A DNA stretch of 64,000 bases from Acidobacteriota bacterium (GTDB lineage: Bacteria; Actinomycetota; Acidimicrobiia; ATN3), in NCBI GenBank assembly GCA_003577105.1, contig QEUQ01000003.1:1-64000 (forward strand). The letters run 5' to 3'. How positions within the stretch are numbered: the first letter of the stretch is position 1; every line of letters begins with the position of its first letter. Positions 35,726 to 45,148 of the stretch are shown piece after piece. The notes under the pieces are model-generated. The model was not told where the DNA came from and did no database searches. It worked only from the letters and a program-made list of their open reading frames with translations. Position numbers and translations under genes: made by a program.

Positions 35726-37051
35726 ATGAACCAGGATTCAAGAGCCGATCGCACGATCGTCGAGGGTGACCGGCTGGCCGAAGGACCCCGGACTCGGGCG
35801 GCGTTTTGGAAGGACGTCGCAGAGACCGCCGCGGCTCGGTTCCTCCTACTTGGGGTGAGCGCCGTCTCGACGATTTTCATTGCCCGGGTCCTCGGTCCAG
35901 ACGGAAGAGGCGCCTACGCAGTTGCAGTGACCATAAGTGCTGTCGGCATTCGTTTTGGCAATCTCGGCTTGCATTCAGCAAACACGTATTTCGTGGCTCG
36001 CGATCGAGCCGATCTGCCGCGTCTGCTAGGGAACTCACTTGTTGTAGGACTTCTAGTTGCCGGCGCAGGGGCGCTCGGAGTCGGACTCATGTTTGTCGCC
36101 GTTCCGCCGATTTCACCGCTGGCCGGCTGGCTTCTCGCGCTGGCACTTGCCTGGGTGCCAATAGGCCTGACCTATTTGCTGCTGCAAAACCTACTTATTG
36201 GGATTGGTGAGATCCGAGCCGTCAACTTGATCGAGATCTTTGGGCGCACCTTGCCTGTGGGTCTCATGCTGGCTCTACTGCTGATCGGCTGGAAGACGCC
36301 TGCCTGGTTCATGGCTGCCGGGTTTGTGGGGCTGGTACTTGCATTCCTGTGGGTGCTGGTCATCTTGGAGCGACGAGCCGAGTGGCAACCGAAGCCCTCT
36401 TTACGGCTGTTCAAGGCGAACATCTCTTTCAGTTTCAAGGCGTACGTCGCAGCATTCTTTGCGTACGTAGTGCTTCGTTCCGATCTGCTGGTCATTTCCT
36501 ATCTGAGAGGATTGGAAGACGTCGGTTACTACTCAGTCGCCGTCTCGATCACCGAGGTTCTTTCAGCGCTGCCAATTGCGATCGGCACCGTATTGTTTCC
36601 GCGGCTCTCAGCACTGGAGTCAGAAGATGACAAACGAAAGATCGCGATTCATGTGGCCGTTATTACGGGATTGCTCCTTGGGGTCGCCAGTCTTGCGGCA
36701 GGCATGCTTGCCAATCCACTTATCTCGTTCCTATTCGGCGCGGATTTCCTTCCCGCATCGTCCGCGTTTGTCTGGCTGCTTCCAGGCATTGTCGCCATCT
36801 CCGTCAATAGGATTTTCATGAACTACTTCGCATCGATGGGGATGCCCGCGGTCACGGTCTGGTCTCCAGCAGCGGCAGCAGCAATCAATGTGGTGCTCAA
36901 CCTAGTTCTGGTACCGCGTCTCGGAATAGTTGGAGCATCGATCACCTCAACGATCGCGTACCTATTGATGCTCTTGACGAGCATCGCGTACATGCGTTTT
37001 GGTTCGCCGCGAACATCAAGCCGCGGGTCTGATTCCCCCGCTGAGGATTAG
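35726..37051 (+). CDS. polysaccharide flippase (Wzx-like, MOP superfamily)
   Basis: A 441-residue membrane protein with about 12 predicted TM helices, beginning with AARFLLLGVSAVSTIFIARVLGPDGRGAYA, the typical first two helices of Wzx/RfbX proteins. It should move lipid-linked oligosaccharide repeat units across the membrane. It starts 16 bp after asnB and ends just before the methyltransferase start. Substrate specificity is unknown. Confidence 0.9.
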   Translation: MNQDSRADRTIVEGDRLAEGPRTRAAFWKDVAETAAARFLLLGVSAVSTIFIARVLGPDGRGAYAVAVTISAVGIRFGNLGLHSANTYFVARDRADLPRLLGNSLVVGLLVAGAGALGVGLMFVAVPPISPLAGWLLALALAWVPIGLTYLLLQNLLIGIGEIRAVNLIEIFGRTLPVGLMLALLLIGWKTPAWFMAAGFVGLVLAFLWVLVILERRAEWQPKPSLRLFKANISFSFKAYVAAFFAYVVLRSDLLVISYLRGLEDVGYYSVAVSITEVLSALPIAIGTVLFPRLSALESEDDKRKIAIHVAVITGLLLGVASLAAGMLANPLISFLFGADFLPASSAFVWLLPGIVAISVNRIFMNYFASMGMPAVTVWSPAAAAAINVVLNLVLVPRLGIVGASITSTIAYLLMLLTSIAYMRFGSPRTSSRGSDSPAED

Positions 37052-37055
37052 CGAA

Positions 37056-37850
37056 GTGCAGAGGAACTCCGCGTCACAGTTCGCTGGGGCAGCAGAAATC
37101 GAAGATGCCTACGGACACAGAAAACGCCTACGCTGGATCAGGTCACATCTCTTGGCCGATGACAGGATCATCGAAATCGGGTGCGGAACGGGGTTCATGC
37201 TTTGTCTGCCTCTCGCGCTTGAGGGGTACGACGTGACCGGAATTGACTTGGATGTAACGAGCATCGAGGAAGGCAAGCGGATCTTCGAGTCGATTGGAGC
37301 AGACCAGTCACGTCTTCGAGCAGTTGATTTCTCTGAGACCGATATTCATCCGGATGTATCGATCGTCTCCGAGGTGCTCGAGCACCTAGAAGGGGATCGC
37401 ATCAAGGACTTGCTTGAAACGATTCGGAAGCGTATGCCAAAGCACGGGCGCTTGTTGGTGACTGTTCCCAATGGATTTGGCTGGTTCGAATTCGAATCGT
37501 TCTTGTGGAACCGAGTTGGGCTTGAATGGCTGGCTCGGAAACTACGCGTGCAGCGAGCACTCGACGCACTCAAGACACGCTGGCTCACCCGGCCATTTCG
37601 ATATTCGTACCCGTCAACGTTTTCAGATAGCGGCCATATTCAGCGCTTCACGCTTCGGTCAATTCAGCGCCTATTGAATGATTCTGGCTTTGAGGTCTTT
37701 GAAGCCACCGGAACAGTGATGTTTGCAGGACCGGTGAGCAACTTGGTTTTTCGGGGTCTCGAAGGGCCCCTTGCTTTCAATGCCCGGCTCGGGTCGCGTT
37801 TTCCGAAGCTGGCAGCCGGGTTTCTTGTCGCCGCGAGAACGGTGAGCTGA
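37056..37850 (+). CDS. class I SAM-dependent methyltransferase
   Basis: A 264-residue methyltransferase. The SAM motif I is IIEIGCGTGFML, followed by TGIDLDVTSIEEG and a DVSIVSEVLEHLEGD motif IV region. I choose GTG 37056 (VQRNSASQF) because GAGGA precedes it by about 9 bp; the frame runs back into the flippase gene. It may methylate a sugar hydroxyl or acid of the repeat unit, which is inferred from the locus. Confidence 0.88.
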   Translation: MQRNSASQFAGAAEIEDAYGHRKRLRWIRSHLLADDRIIEIGCGTGFMLCLPLALEGYDVTGIDLDVTSIEEGKRIFESIGADQSRLRAVDFSETDIHPDVSIVSEVLEHLEGDRIKDLLETIRKRMPKHGRLLVTVPNGFGWFEFESFLWNRVGLEWLARKLRVQRALDALKTRWLTRPFRYSYPSTFSDSGHIQRFTLRSIQRLLNDSGFEVFEATGTVMFAGPVSNLVFRGLEGPLAFNARLGSRFPKLAAGFLVAARTVS

Positions 37851-37854
37851 GATC

Positions 37855-39519
37855 GTGGCGGTCACCGGCGAGGGTTCAAGGTCGCCAACCAAGCTTGTGC
37901 TGACTCGGGATAACGCTGAGATCCCTAGCTCCATTGAGATAGGAGGCTGCGAGGTCTCGCCATTTGAATCGCGACGGGTGTTCTTCAGGAGGCACGGTCT
38001 ACGAAGGTCAATTCACGGCTGGGATGAAGTCTGGATCGTCGTACCCAATCTCGGCGCACTGAGACGCCCGTTCTTGACTCGAGCGCTCGCGTATCTTTGC
38101 GCGCGACGGCGCGCGATCCTTGTCGATTCGAGCGGCAAAACGTCTCCAGTAGGCATCGCATCACTAATTCGCTCTGGCGTTGAGTTCTTGAGAGATCTAT
38201 TGCTCTTGCCGGGCCTCTTGCTTCGGACTAATCGAGACGTTCAGCGGCTTTCATCAGTAGCTCTGCCCAAGGCACCGGAGCTCAGTCCGCTAACTGCCGA
38301 GACGAGATCAGAGATTGCCCGGGAGTTCAAGTCCCCACTTTATCTTCGAACTGACATGGTTCTCGGACTGCGATCGGGTGGTGCGGTCGGTCACATCGCC
38401 GGCGTACTCAATAGTTTTGTGTCGCGAGGGCTAAGACCGACTCTTTTCTCGACAAGCCCGATTCCGACTGTGGATGAGGGAATTGACTTCCACAGATTCG
38501 AGTTGCCGAAGCGCATGTGGAACTTGACTGAGGCGCCACTACTTGCATGTAGCTGCGAGTTTGCAGGCCAGGTGGAGCGGGAATGCGCCGACAGAAAATT
38601 CGACTTCATCTACCAAAGAAGCTCTGTCTATAACTATTGCGGGCTTGCGCTTGCCGAGCGCATGGGGATTCCTCTTGTGACCGAGTACAACAGTCCTGTT
38701 GTGTGGATCAATCGCTACTGGGCAAACCCGCTGCGCTACGAAGCCTTGGCCAAGAAGATAGAGCGAGCCAATCTGCTTGGTAGCAATCTCGTCGTTGTCG
38801 TCAGCAGTTCTCTAAGAGACAGACTCGTTGAAGACGGCGTGCCGAGCTCGCGCATCCTCGTCAATCCAAATGGGGTCAATGTCGAGATGTATTCGCCTGA
38901 TATCGATGGCAGTCAGGTGCGAAACACATATCAATTAGGGTCAGAAACCGTAGTTGGCTTTATTGGCACTTTTGGCAACTGGCATGGTGCAGAAGTTCTG
39001 GCCGAGGCCTTCGGGCAGATACTCGAGCAGGAGCCCGAACGCAGAGACGACCTGAGACTCCTCATGGTTGGCAGTGGCAAGACTCTTCCACTGGTTGAAG
39101 AGGTTGTAGACCGATACGGCATCCGCGACCTGGTGGTTCTTACTGGCACAGTTCCACAGGCCGAAGGGCCCAATTACCTGGCCGCATGCGACATATTGGT
39201 CTCGCCTCAGACTCCCAACGCCGATGGCTCCATGTTCTTCGGTTCGCCGACAAAGATGTTCGAATACATGGCGATGGGGAGGGGGATCGTTGCTTCGGAT
39301 CTCGGTCAAATTGGCGAGGTACTGACCCACCGTGAGACGGCAATTCTCGTCGACCCGGGCGATGCAAAGGACCTGGCCCGGGGGATACGGACCCTAATTG
39401 ACGATGTGGAGTTGCGCGAGAGACTCGGAAGCGCCGCCCGCAAGGAGGCGGTCGAGAAGCACACATGGGCGCGCCACGTCGACCGGATCATGGAGGCGCT
39501 TGAAGGCCGTGCGCCATGA
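37855..39519 (+). CDS. glycosyltransferase, family 4, with N-terminal extension
   Basis: A 554-residue protein from GTG 37855. Residues about 165-545 are a GT-B glycosyltransferase: SGGAVGHIAGVLNSFVSRG, ILVNPNGVNVEMYSPD, VGFIGTFGNWHGAEVLAEAF, LLMVGSGKTLPLVEEVV and GSPTKMFEYMAMGRGIVASDLGQIGEVL. The first 160 residues are an extra domain with hydrophobic stretches of uncertain role, making the protein longer than usual. It overlaps the next gene by 4 bp (ATGA). Confidence 0.9.
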   Translation: MAVTGEGSRSPTKLVLTRDNAEIPSSIEIGGCEVSPFESRRVFFRRHGLRRSIHGWDEVWIVVPNLGALRRPFLTRALAYLCARRRAILVDSSGKTSPVGIASLIRSGVEFLRDLLLLPGLLLRTNRDVQRLSSVALPKAPELSPLTAETRSEIAREFKSPLYLRTDMVLGLRSGGAVGHIAGVLNSFVSRGLRPTLFSTSPIPTVDEGIDFHRFELPKRMWNLTEAPLLACSCEFAGQVERECADRKFDFIYQRSSVYNYCGLALAERMGIPLVTEYNSPVVWINRYWANPLRYEALAKKIERANLLGSNLVVVVSSSLRDRLVEDGVPSSRILVNPNGVNVEMYSPDIDGSQVRNTYQLGSETVVGFIGTFGNWHGAEVLAEAFGQILEQEPERRDDLRLLMVGSGKTLPLVEEVVDRYGIRDLVVLTGTVPQAEGPNYLAACDILVSPQTPNADGSMFFGSPTKMFEYMAMGRGIVASDLGQIGEVLTHRETAILVDPGDAKDLARGIRTLIDDVELRERLGSAARKEAVEKHTWARHVDRIMEALEGRAP

Positions 39520-41774
39520 GTTTGCGGGTCCAGGTCCGGAGAGCTTTGGAACTCGGCCCGGCGGAGGCAGCCAAGCGTGCAGCCGAAATGGTCAATCGCG
39601 ACATGACCGGGCTGATCGAGCGCCTTCGCAATCTGAAGATACCGAGCCGCTCAAGCGATTGTGATGTGCCAAATGCACCTCTGCGCGGCGTAGGTGAAGT
39701 ACCTCCGGTAGCAACGCTTCGGCGTCGTGCCGAGGACATCAGGCTTCTCAGCGAGTGCTGGCTTGCGCATCACTTCGATCTTCTTGGAAGCGGATGGACC
39801 AAGGTGGGATATGGCGTCGAGTGTCGCGGCCTCGAAGGGATCCGATTTCGCCCCGGAGCAACGGTTTTGGCGACTTCAGATGGCTCTTGGTTGAAGGCCG
39901 TCGTCCGCAAAGTTGATCTCGAGGAGTCCCGGCAGATCTGGGCTCTCATCGAAGGCGCATACGAACCGATCGATTGGCAGCTGGATTTCAAGTCTGGGTA
40001 TCGATGGCGGTCGAAGCGCCCCGCTTCGCTCCTACGCTACGGCGACGTCGAGGGTGCAGACGTCAAGGTGCCGTGGGAACTCGCGCGCATGCAGCACTTG
40101 CCCGTCTTGGCCTTCGCCTACGCACTTGCCAAGGCCGGTGAGGAGGATTTCCGGCCACCCTCCTCGTATCTAAACGAGTTCAGGAATCAGGTCTTGGATT
40201 TTGCGGCCAGCAATCCTCCCGGGTATGGAGTCAACTGGCGCTGCACAATGGACGCCGGGATCCGCATCGCAAACCAGGCAGTTGCGTGGTCGCTCTTTGA
40301 ATCGGCGGGAGCTCAATTCGACTCCGGTTTCGAAGCGGTCTATCGCAAGTCCCTCCTCGACCATGGCCGCTACATAGCGGCCAATCTCGAGTGGCGTCGT
40401 GAACTTCGCTCAAATCACTACCTTTCAGACATCGTTGGCCTGCTCTTCGTGGCCGCGCATCTCCCGCCGTCGCCAGAAGCCGATGCATGGTTGGCGTTTG
40501 GGTCAAGGGAACTGGTGAGCGAAATCCAACTTCAGTTTCACGAGGACGGATCCAACTTCGAAGGTTCGACCGCGTACCACCGGCTCTCAGGCGAACTTGC
40601 ATTGTGGGGAACCGCTGTTGTCTTAGGTGTGGGTGCCGAGCGGCAGCAGGCATTTAAGGCGTTTGATCCGACTCATGTCACCAGCGGTCCAGATTTCGCG
40701 CAGTCCTCGATCGAGCTCTATAGCGTTTCCGGTGAGTGCGTCACCGATCAGGAATTGCATGCCACTCCCTTTCCCGATTGCCACTTCTCGCGTTTGGCTC
40801 GGATGGTCGAATTCGCGCGTGCAATTACCCGACCTGATGGAGCGATCGTCCAGTTCGGAGACAATGACAGCGGGCGCCTTTTCAAGCTCGAGCCCAAGCT
40901 GCAGCTTCTCACTACGGCGGAGATCCGCGAACGCTTTGCCGGCTTTGACGATTGGATTCCCCCTCCTGGTGTCAACCTGACTCCGGTCGAGGACCATCTC
41001 ACTAGTGAGGAGCTGATCGCGTGCGGCGGCGCTCTCGTCGGCAGTTCTTCTGGGGGCGCATCCAATGGGCGAGATAGTTTGGCGGTCAACGTATTCGAGA
41101 GCGTTTCTGGTCGCTTCCGGACAGGCTGGCTTGAAAAGCCGAGTAGATCAGAGCCGCGTGTCTCGGCCGGTGATCGGCCACCGATTCCAGCAAGCGCACG
41201 AACCTATCGGTTCGAAGCTGATTCCGGGCTGCGGATTGGACTCGAGCACCTCGCGTTTCCGGGAATGGGCGTATATGTGATGCGCTCGAACCGCGTCTTC
41301 ATCGCCGTTCGATGCGGGAGCGTCGGGCAGAACGGCAACGGCGGGCACGCCCACAACGATCAGCTCGCGATCGAGCTTGTCATTGACGGAGGGGTCCTGC
41401 TCAGAGATCCGGGCACGTACATATACACACCGCTTGTCGCCCGTAGGAACGAATACCGTTCTGTGCGGGCGCATTTTGTTCCGAGAGTAGACGGCCGAGA
41501 GCCTGGCGAAATCTCATCGGGGACTTTTCGTCTAGTGGACCGAGCGCATGCGAAATGCGAATTCTTTAGCGACGGCGTTTTTGCCGGAACTCATACGGGC
41601 TATGGCGAAGCGGTCTGGCGGCAGGTTGAGATATCTGATGAGGCCGTGGTTGTCTCCGACTGGTACGAAGGCACCGAAGAGCTTGCGAGCTGGGAGCCCC
41701 CGGCATTTTCGCCCGGATACGGCCTTCGACTGCGAGAACCCGATGCGGTCCCGATGGCCTCAACGGAGGCCTGA
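39516..41774 (+). CDS. heparinase II/III-family polysaccharide lyase-like protein
   Basis: A 752-residue protein. Residues about 120-400 form an (alpha/alpha) toroid with ANLEWRRELRSNHYLSDIVGLLF and FHEDGSNFEGSTAYHRLSGEL, the conserved N-H-Y and Tyr-His motifs of the family. The beta-sandwich part includes GHAHNDQLAIELVIDGGVLLRDPGTYIYTP. Members cleave uronic-acid polysaccharides. In biosynthetic loci they may trim, release or epimerise the polymer. No signal peptide is apparent, so its location is open. Overlaps its neighbours at both ends by 1-4 bp. Confidence 0.88.
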   Translation: MSLRVQVRRALELGPAEAAKRAAEMVNRDMTGLIERLRNLKIPSRSSDCDVPNAPLRGVGEVPPVATLRRRAEDIRLLSECWLAHHFDLLGSGWTKVGYGVECRGLEGIRFRPGATVLATSDGSWLKAVVRKVDLEESRQIWALIEGAYEPIDWQLDFKSGYRWRSKRPASLLRYGDVEGADVKVPWELARMQHLPVLAFAYALAKAGEEDFRPPSSYLNEFRNQVLDFAASNPPGYGVNWRCTMDAGIRIANQAVAWSLFESAGAQFDSGFEAVYRKSLLDHGRYIAANLEWRRELRSNHYLSDIVGLLFVAAHLPPSPEADAWLAFGSRELVSEIQLQFHEDGSNFEGSTAYHRLSGELALWGTAVVLGVGAERQQAFKAFDPTHVTSGPDFAQSSIELYSVSGECVTDQELHATPFPDCHFSRLARMVEFARAITRPDGAIVQFGDNDSGRLFKLEPKLQLLTTAEIRERFAGFDDWIPPPGVNLTPVEDHLTSEELIACGGALVGSSSGGASNGRDSLAVNVFESVSGRFRTGWLEKPSRSEPRVSAGDRPPIPASARTYRFEADSGLRIGLEHLAFPGMGVYVMRSNRVFIAVRCGSVGQNGNGGHAHNDQLAIELVIDGGVLLRDPGTYIYTPLVARRNEYRSVRAHFVPRVDGREPGEISSGTFRLVDRAHAKCEFFSDGVFAGTHTGYGEAVWRQVEISDEAVVVSDWYEGTEELASWEPPAFSPGYGLRLREPDAVPMASTEA

Positions 41775-42952
41775 TGCCAAGCGTTCATGCTCTGTTCGGC
41801 TCATCCAATTACTGGGGATCGCCAGTAAAGGTAGGCAGCCATCACTTGGCAACTGGCTTGGTTCGCCGCGGCTGGCGAGTCGGGTACGTCTCTGACCCGA
41901 TTTCTCCTTTCCATGTCATGAAGCCCAGCTCAGAACTGCGCCAGCGTGTTCAGATTTGGCGGAGTGGCGGGGTAGACGACCTCGACGGATCGCTATGGGC
42001 ATACGTGCCCGGCGCGATCGTTGTTCCTGATCCGAGATGGCCCTTCAGGCACCCCACGGTTGCCGCTCGCTGGGCCGCTGCGTCAGTGCCAAGGCTTTCC
42101 AGAGTCCTCACAAAGCATGGATTCTCTACCGTGCAGTTGCTTTGCATAGACAGTTTGGTGCTAGTGCCGCTTGCGGAAATGGTGGAATCGAAGTGCCTCG
42201 TCTATCGAATGGCGGACCGGGCCTCAGGATTCCCGGATTTCACACCCGCGATTGCGCGAGCCGAAGCCGCACTTATCGCCCGAGCCGACCTGGTTGCATG
42301 CAGTTCGGAGGGGCTTGTAAATCACGCTCAGGACCTCGGCGCGTCCAATGCCGTATTGGTGCAAAACGGAGTCGACTTCGACCTGTTTTCGACGCCGACA
42401 GGCGCGATTCCGCCCGAGTACAAGGATCTCGACGGACCAATCGCGGTCTATGCCGGTACCGTCGACTACTGGTTTGATGATTCGCTGATAGTCGCTGCCG
42501 CCAAAGCGCTTCCAGAAGTGACCTTTGTAGTGATTGGTCCCGGTGGACCGGACAGCTCGACGCTGCGCGTACAGCGGAATGTGATGGTACTTGGACCGCG
42601 ACCCCACGCATCTCTTCCGTCATATTTGCAGCATGCCGATGTGGGGCTCATTCCCTTGAGAGCTAGAGATCTCCAGGAACGCCTGGAGACTGCGCGGTCA
42701 CTGAAGCTGTTTGAGTATCTGGCGGCGGGCCTTCCCGTTGTTGCCACGTCCTGGACAGAGATCGAGCGGCTCGGCTCTCCGGCTGTGCTGACTCAAGGCA
42801 CTGGGGAGTTCGTCGAGGCCCTCGAGTCGACGCTCGCCTCGTCGGTGGATAGGGCGGAAATGGTTGACTACGCCCGCGGATTCGATTGGGGTGATTCGGT
42901 GGACCTACTCATTGCCAACGTCACCAAGTTCTTGGGTGAGGGTGAGAGCTGA
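41774..42952 (+). CDS. glycosyltransferase (GT-B)
   Basis: A 392-residue transferase whose ATG shares one base with the preceding stop. GT-B features: N-terminal ASSVHALFGSSNYWGSPVKVGSH-type start, CSSEGLVNHAQDLGASNAVLVQNGVDFDLF, YAGTVDYWFDDSLIVAAAKALP, and LETARSLKLFEYLAAGLPVVATSW. It resembles the TuaH-like (teichuronic acid) group. It is followed without a gap by the next transferase, which overlaps its stop if a CTG start is used there. Confidence 0.88.
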   Translation: MPSVHALFGSSNYWGSPVKVGSHHLATGLVRRGWRVGYVSDPISPFHVMKPSSELRQRVQIWRSGGVDDLDGSLWAYVPGAIVVPDPRWPFRHPTVAARWAAASVPRLSRVLTKHGFSTVQLLCIDSLVLVPLAEMVESKCLVYRMADRASGFPDFTPAIARAEAALIARADLVACSSEGLVNHAQDLGASNAVLVQNGVDFDLFSTPTGAIPPEYKDLDGPIAVYAGTVDYWFDDSLIVAAAKALPEVTFVVIGPGGPDSSTLRVQRNVMVLGPRPHASLPSYLQHADVGLIPLRARDLQERLETARSLKLFEYLAAGLPVVATSWTEIERLGSPAVLTQGTGEFVEALESTLASSVDRAEMVDYARGFDWGDSVDLLIANVTKFLGEGES

Positions 42953-44046
42953 TAGATCCGGGAGCTTCCAGAGTCGCAATCAATGCCCGCTTCGAGAGCA
43001 TGGCGATAACCGGTGTACAGAGATATGCCAGGGAGCTCACGATCCGGCTGCCGAATGCGCTCGGTGAGTCAGTCGAATTGATTTCGCCCGGCGAACCGCG
43101 TCGGTCGATCGCATCCGATGCCAGGGCCGTTCTCCTCAACCCTGCCTCGAGCCGGTGGTCAGGCATACCGGGCCATCTGTGGGAGCAAACACTCCTGCCT
43201 GCGCGCTTTCGCGCGTCGTCTGCCGAGATCCTCGTCAACCTGGCCAATTGGGCACCTCTCCTGGTATCTCGTCAAGTGATTGCGGTACTTGACTTGGCCC
43301 CCATCAAGTTGCCCGAGTACTTCTCGGCGTCATATCGAAGATTCATTGACGTCGTGCAAAGGCGTGCGGCCGTACGGGCGGATCGAGTAATTACCTTGAG
43401 CGAGGCAACTCGAAGCGAAATCAGCGCCGAGTTCGGCATCACTGCTGGAAAGATAGATGTTGTGCCACCGGGAGTAGGAAGTCCATTTGCGCAGGCGGGT
43501 AGGGAGCTGGCTAGCACCGAGCGACCGGCGGAGTTCTGCCTATTCGTCGGGGGGCATGACCGCAGAAAGAACTTGGACTTTCTCATGGGTTTCTGGCCCC
43601 AAGTCCACAAGAAGGCGGGGCTGAAGCTGATCGTTGTCGAGCGGGGTCATTCACGACCGCACGCCCAGACGAGATCCGTGGCGACCACTGGGGTGGAAAT
43701 GCGACTTGATCCGTCAGACGCCGAGCTGCTCGAGCTGTACGACAATGCTCTGTGCTTGCTCTCTCCAAGTCTCTATGAGGGGTACGGTCTCCCATTGCTC
43801 GAGGCTATGGCACGGGGAACTCCGTTCATTTCATCAGATACAGGTGCAGCGAGGGAGCTAGCAGCTGAGCCTGAGAAGCAAGTCCTCCCCCTGAAGGCAA
43901 GTCGTTGGATCGCCACGATCGAGGACTGGAGTTCTTCGTTCCCCTCGGGGCTTTCAACACGGCTCGGACAATTGGCAGAAGAGCACACGTGGGAGCGCTC
44001 CGCAACGCTCTTGGCCGGGTCGATACGAGAAGCGCTTCGGAGCTGA
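42949..44046 (+). CDS. glycosyltransferase, family 4; probable CTG start
   Basis: The GT-B core is clear: ITGVQRYARELTIRLP, VVPPGVGSPF, FCLFVGGHDRRKNLDFLMGFW and PSLYEGYGLPLLEAMARGTPFISSDTGAARELA. The first ATG (43000) lies after the conserved first beta-strand: in-frame codons before it encode RVAINARFES, as in many GT4 proteins. Between the upstream TGA (42943-42945) and 43000 there is no ATG, GTG or TTG; CTG 42949 overlaps the preceding stop by 4 bp and has GAGGGTGAGAG upstream. The product would be about 365 residues. Confidence 0.85.
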   Translation: MIDPGASRVAINARFESMAITGVQRYARELTIRLPNALGESVELISPGEPRRSIASDARAVLLNPASSRWSGIPGHLWEQTLLPARFRASSAEILVNLANWAPLLVSRQVIAVLDLAPIKLPEYFSASYRRFIDVVQRRAAVRADRVITLSEATRSEISAEFGITAGKIDVVPPGVGSPFAQAGRELASTERPAEFCLFVGGHDRRKNLDFLMGFWPQVHKKAGLKLIVVERGHSRPHAQTRSVATTGVEMRLDPSDAELLELYDNALCLLSPSLYEGYGLPLLEAMARGTPFISSDTGAARELAAEPEKQVLPLKASRWIATIEDWSSSFPSGLSTRLGQLAEEHTWERSATLLAGSIREALRS

Positions 44047-44050
44047 CCGA

Positions 44051-45130
44051 GTGAGTATCGCGATTGTTCATGATTACTTGACCCAGCTGGGGGGTGCCGA
44101 GCGTGTGGTGTTGGCAATGCATCGCGCCTTCCCCGATGCGGCGATTTATACATCCCTCTATGAGCCGGACGCCACGTTTCCAGAGTTTGCGGAGTGCGAT
44201 ATCACTACCTCGGCGTTGCAGCGGTTCTCCAGTTTCCGCCGATACCACAGGGCTGCATTCCCATTTCTCGCACCTGCCTTTTCGAGGATGCGCGTTACGG
44301 CCGACATCGCGATCTGCAGCTCGAGCGGGTGGGCGCATGGTTCCCGCGTGAGCGGCCGCAAGATAGTGCTATGCCACACCCCCGCGCGCTGGCTCTATCA
44401 GCCCGAGCAGTACTTGCGTGGACGCGGAGTGGGTGCCCGGCTCGCCTCGGCATCACTTCGAAGGCCTCTGCTCAAGTGGGACCAGCGCGCGGCGCAGTCG
44501 GTTGACCGGTATCTGGCTGTCTCCACGGCCGTTAGAGATCGCATTGCCGCGGCATATGGAATTGAGGCCGAAGTGTTGCATTCACCCCATGCCGCGCATC
44601 CCGGAGCACATCGTACGAGGCCGGAGGGTGTTGCTGACGAGTTCGATCTCTGCGTGAGTCGGCTGCTCCCCTACAAGAACGTTGATGCGATTATTCAGGC
44701 ATATTCGACGATGCCGAGCTTGAACCTGGTTGTCGTTGGTTCGGGGCCCGACGAGGCGCGACTGAAGTCGCTAGCCGGGCCGAGTACCAGGTTCCTTTCC
44801 GAAGTGCCCGATGAACAGCTGTGGTGGCTGTACGGCAATTGCCGCTTGCTCGTAGCAGCTTCCTATGAGGACTTTGGTTTGACGCCGCTCGAGGCTGCAG
44901 CATTTGGAAAGCCGTCGGTTGCGCTTCGCTGGGGCGGCTTCCTTGACAGCGTTATCGAAGGTGAAACGGGGATCTTCTTTGATGTGCCCGACCCGCACGA
45001 GATCCGGGCTGCGGTCACCGAAGCAGGCAACCAACGCTGGAACGAGGATTCATTGCGCAATCAGGCAGAACTCTTCTCCGAGGAGGCATTTGCCGCGCGG
45101 CTGAATGCCATAGTCAATGAGATGCGATAG
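44051..45130 (+). CDS. glycosyltransferase (GT-B, family 4)
   Basis: A 359-residue transferase from GTG 44051, 4 bp after the previous stop. N-terminal acceptor side: MSIAIVHDYLTQLGGAERVVLAMHRAFP, the classic LTQLGGAE start of WbaZ/RfaG-like mannosyltransferases. Nucleotide-sugar side: LCVSRLLPYKNVDAIIQAY, LVVVGSGPDEARLKSLAG and YEDFGLTPLEAAAFGKPSVALRWGGFLDSV. Its donor may be GDP-mannose by resemblance only. Confidence 0.92.
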   Translation: MSIAIVHDYLTQLGGAERVVLAMHRAFPDAAIYTSLYEPDATFPEFAECDITTSALQRFSSFRRYHRAAFPFLAPAFSRMRVTADIAICSSSGWAHGSRVSGRKIVLCHTPARWLYQPEQYLRGRGVGARLASASLRRPLLKWDQRAAQSVDRYLAVSTAVRDRIAAAYGIEAEVLHSPHAAHPGAHRTRPEGVADEFDLCVSRLLPYKNVDAIIQAYSTMPSLNLVVVGSGPDEARLKSLAGPSTRFLSEVPDEQLWWLYGNCRLLVAASYEDFGLTPLEAAAFGKPSVALRWGGFLDSVIEGETGIFFDVPDPHEIRAAVTEAGNQRWNEDSLRNQAELFSEEAFAARLNAIVNEMR

Positions 45131-45148
45131 ACCACTAGTCTTCTCCTG

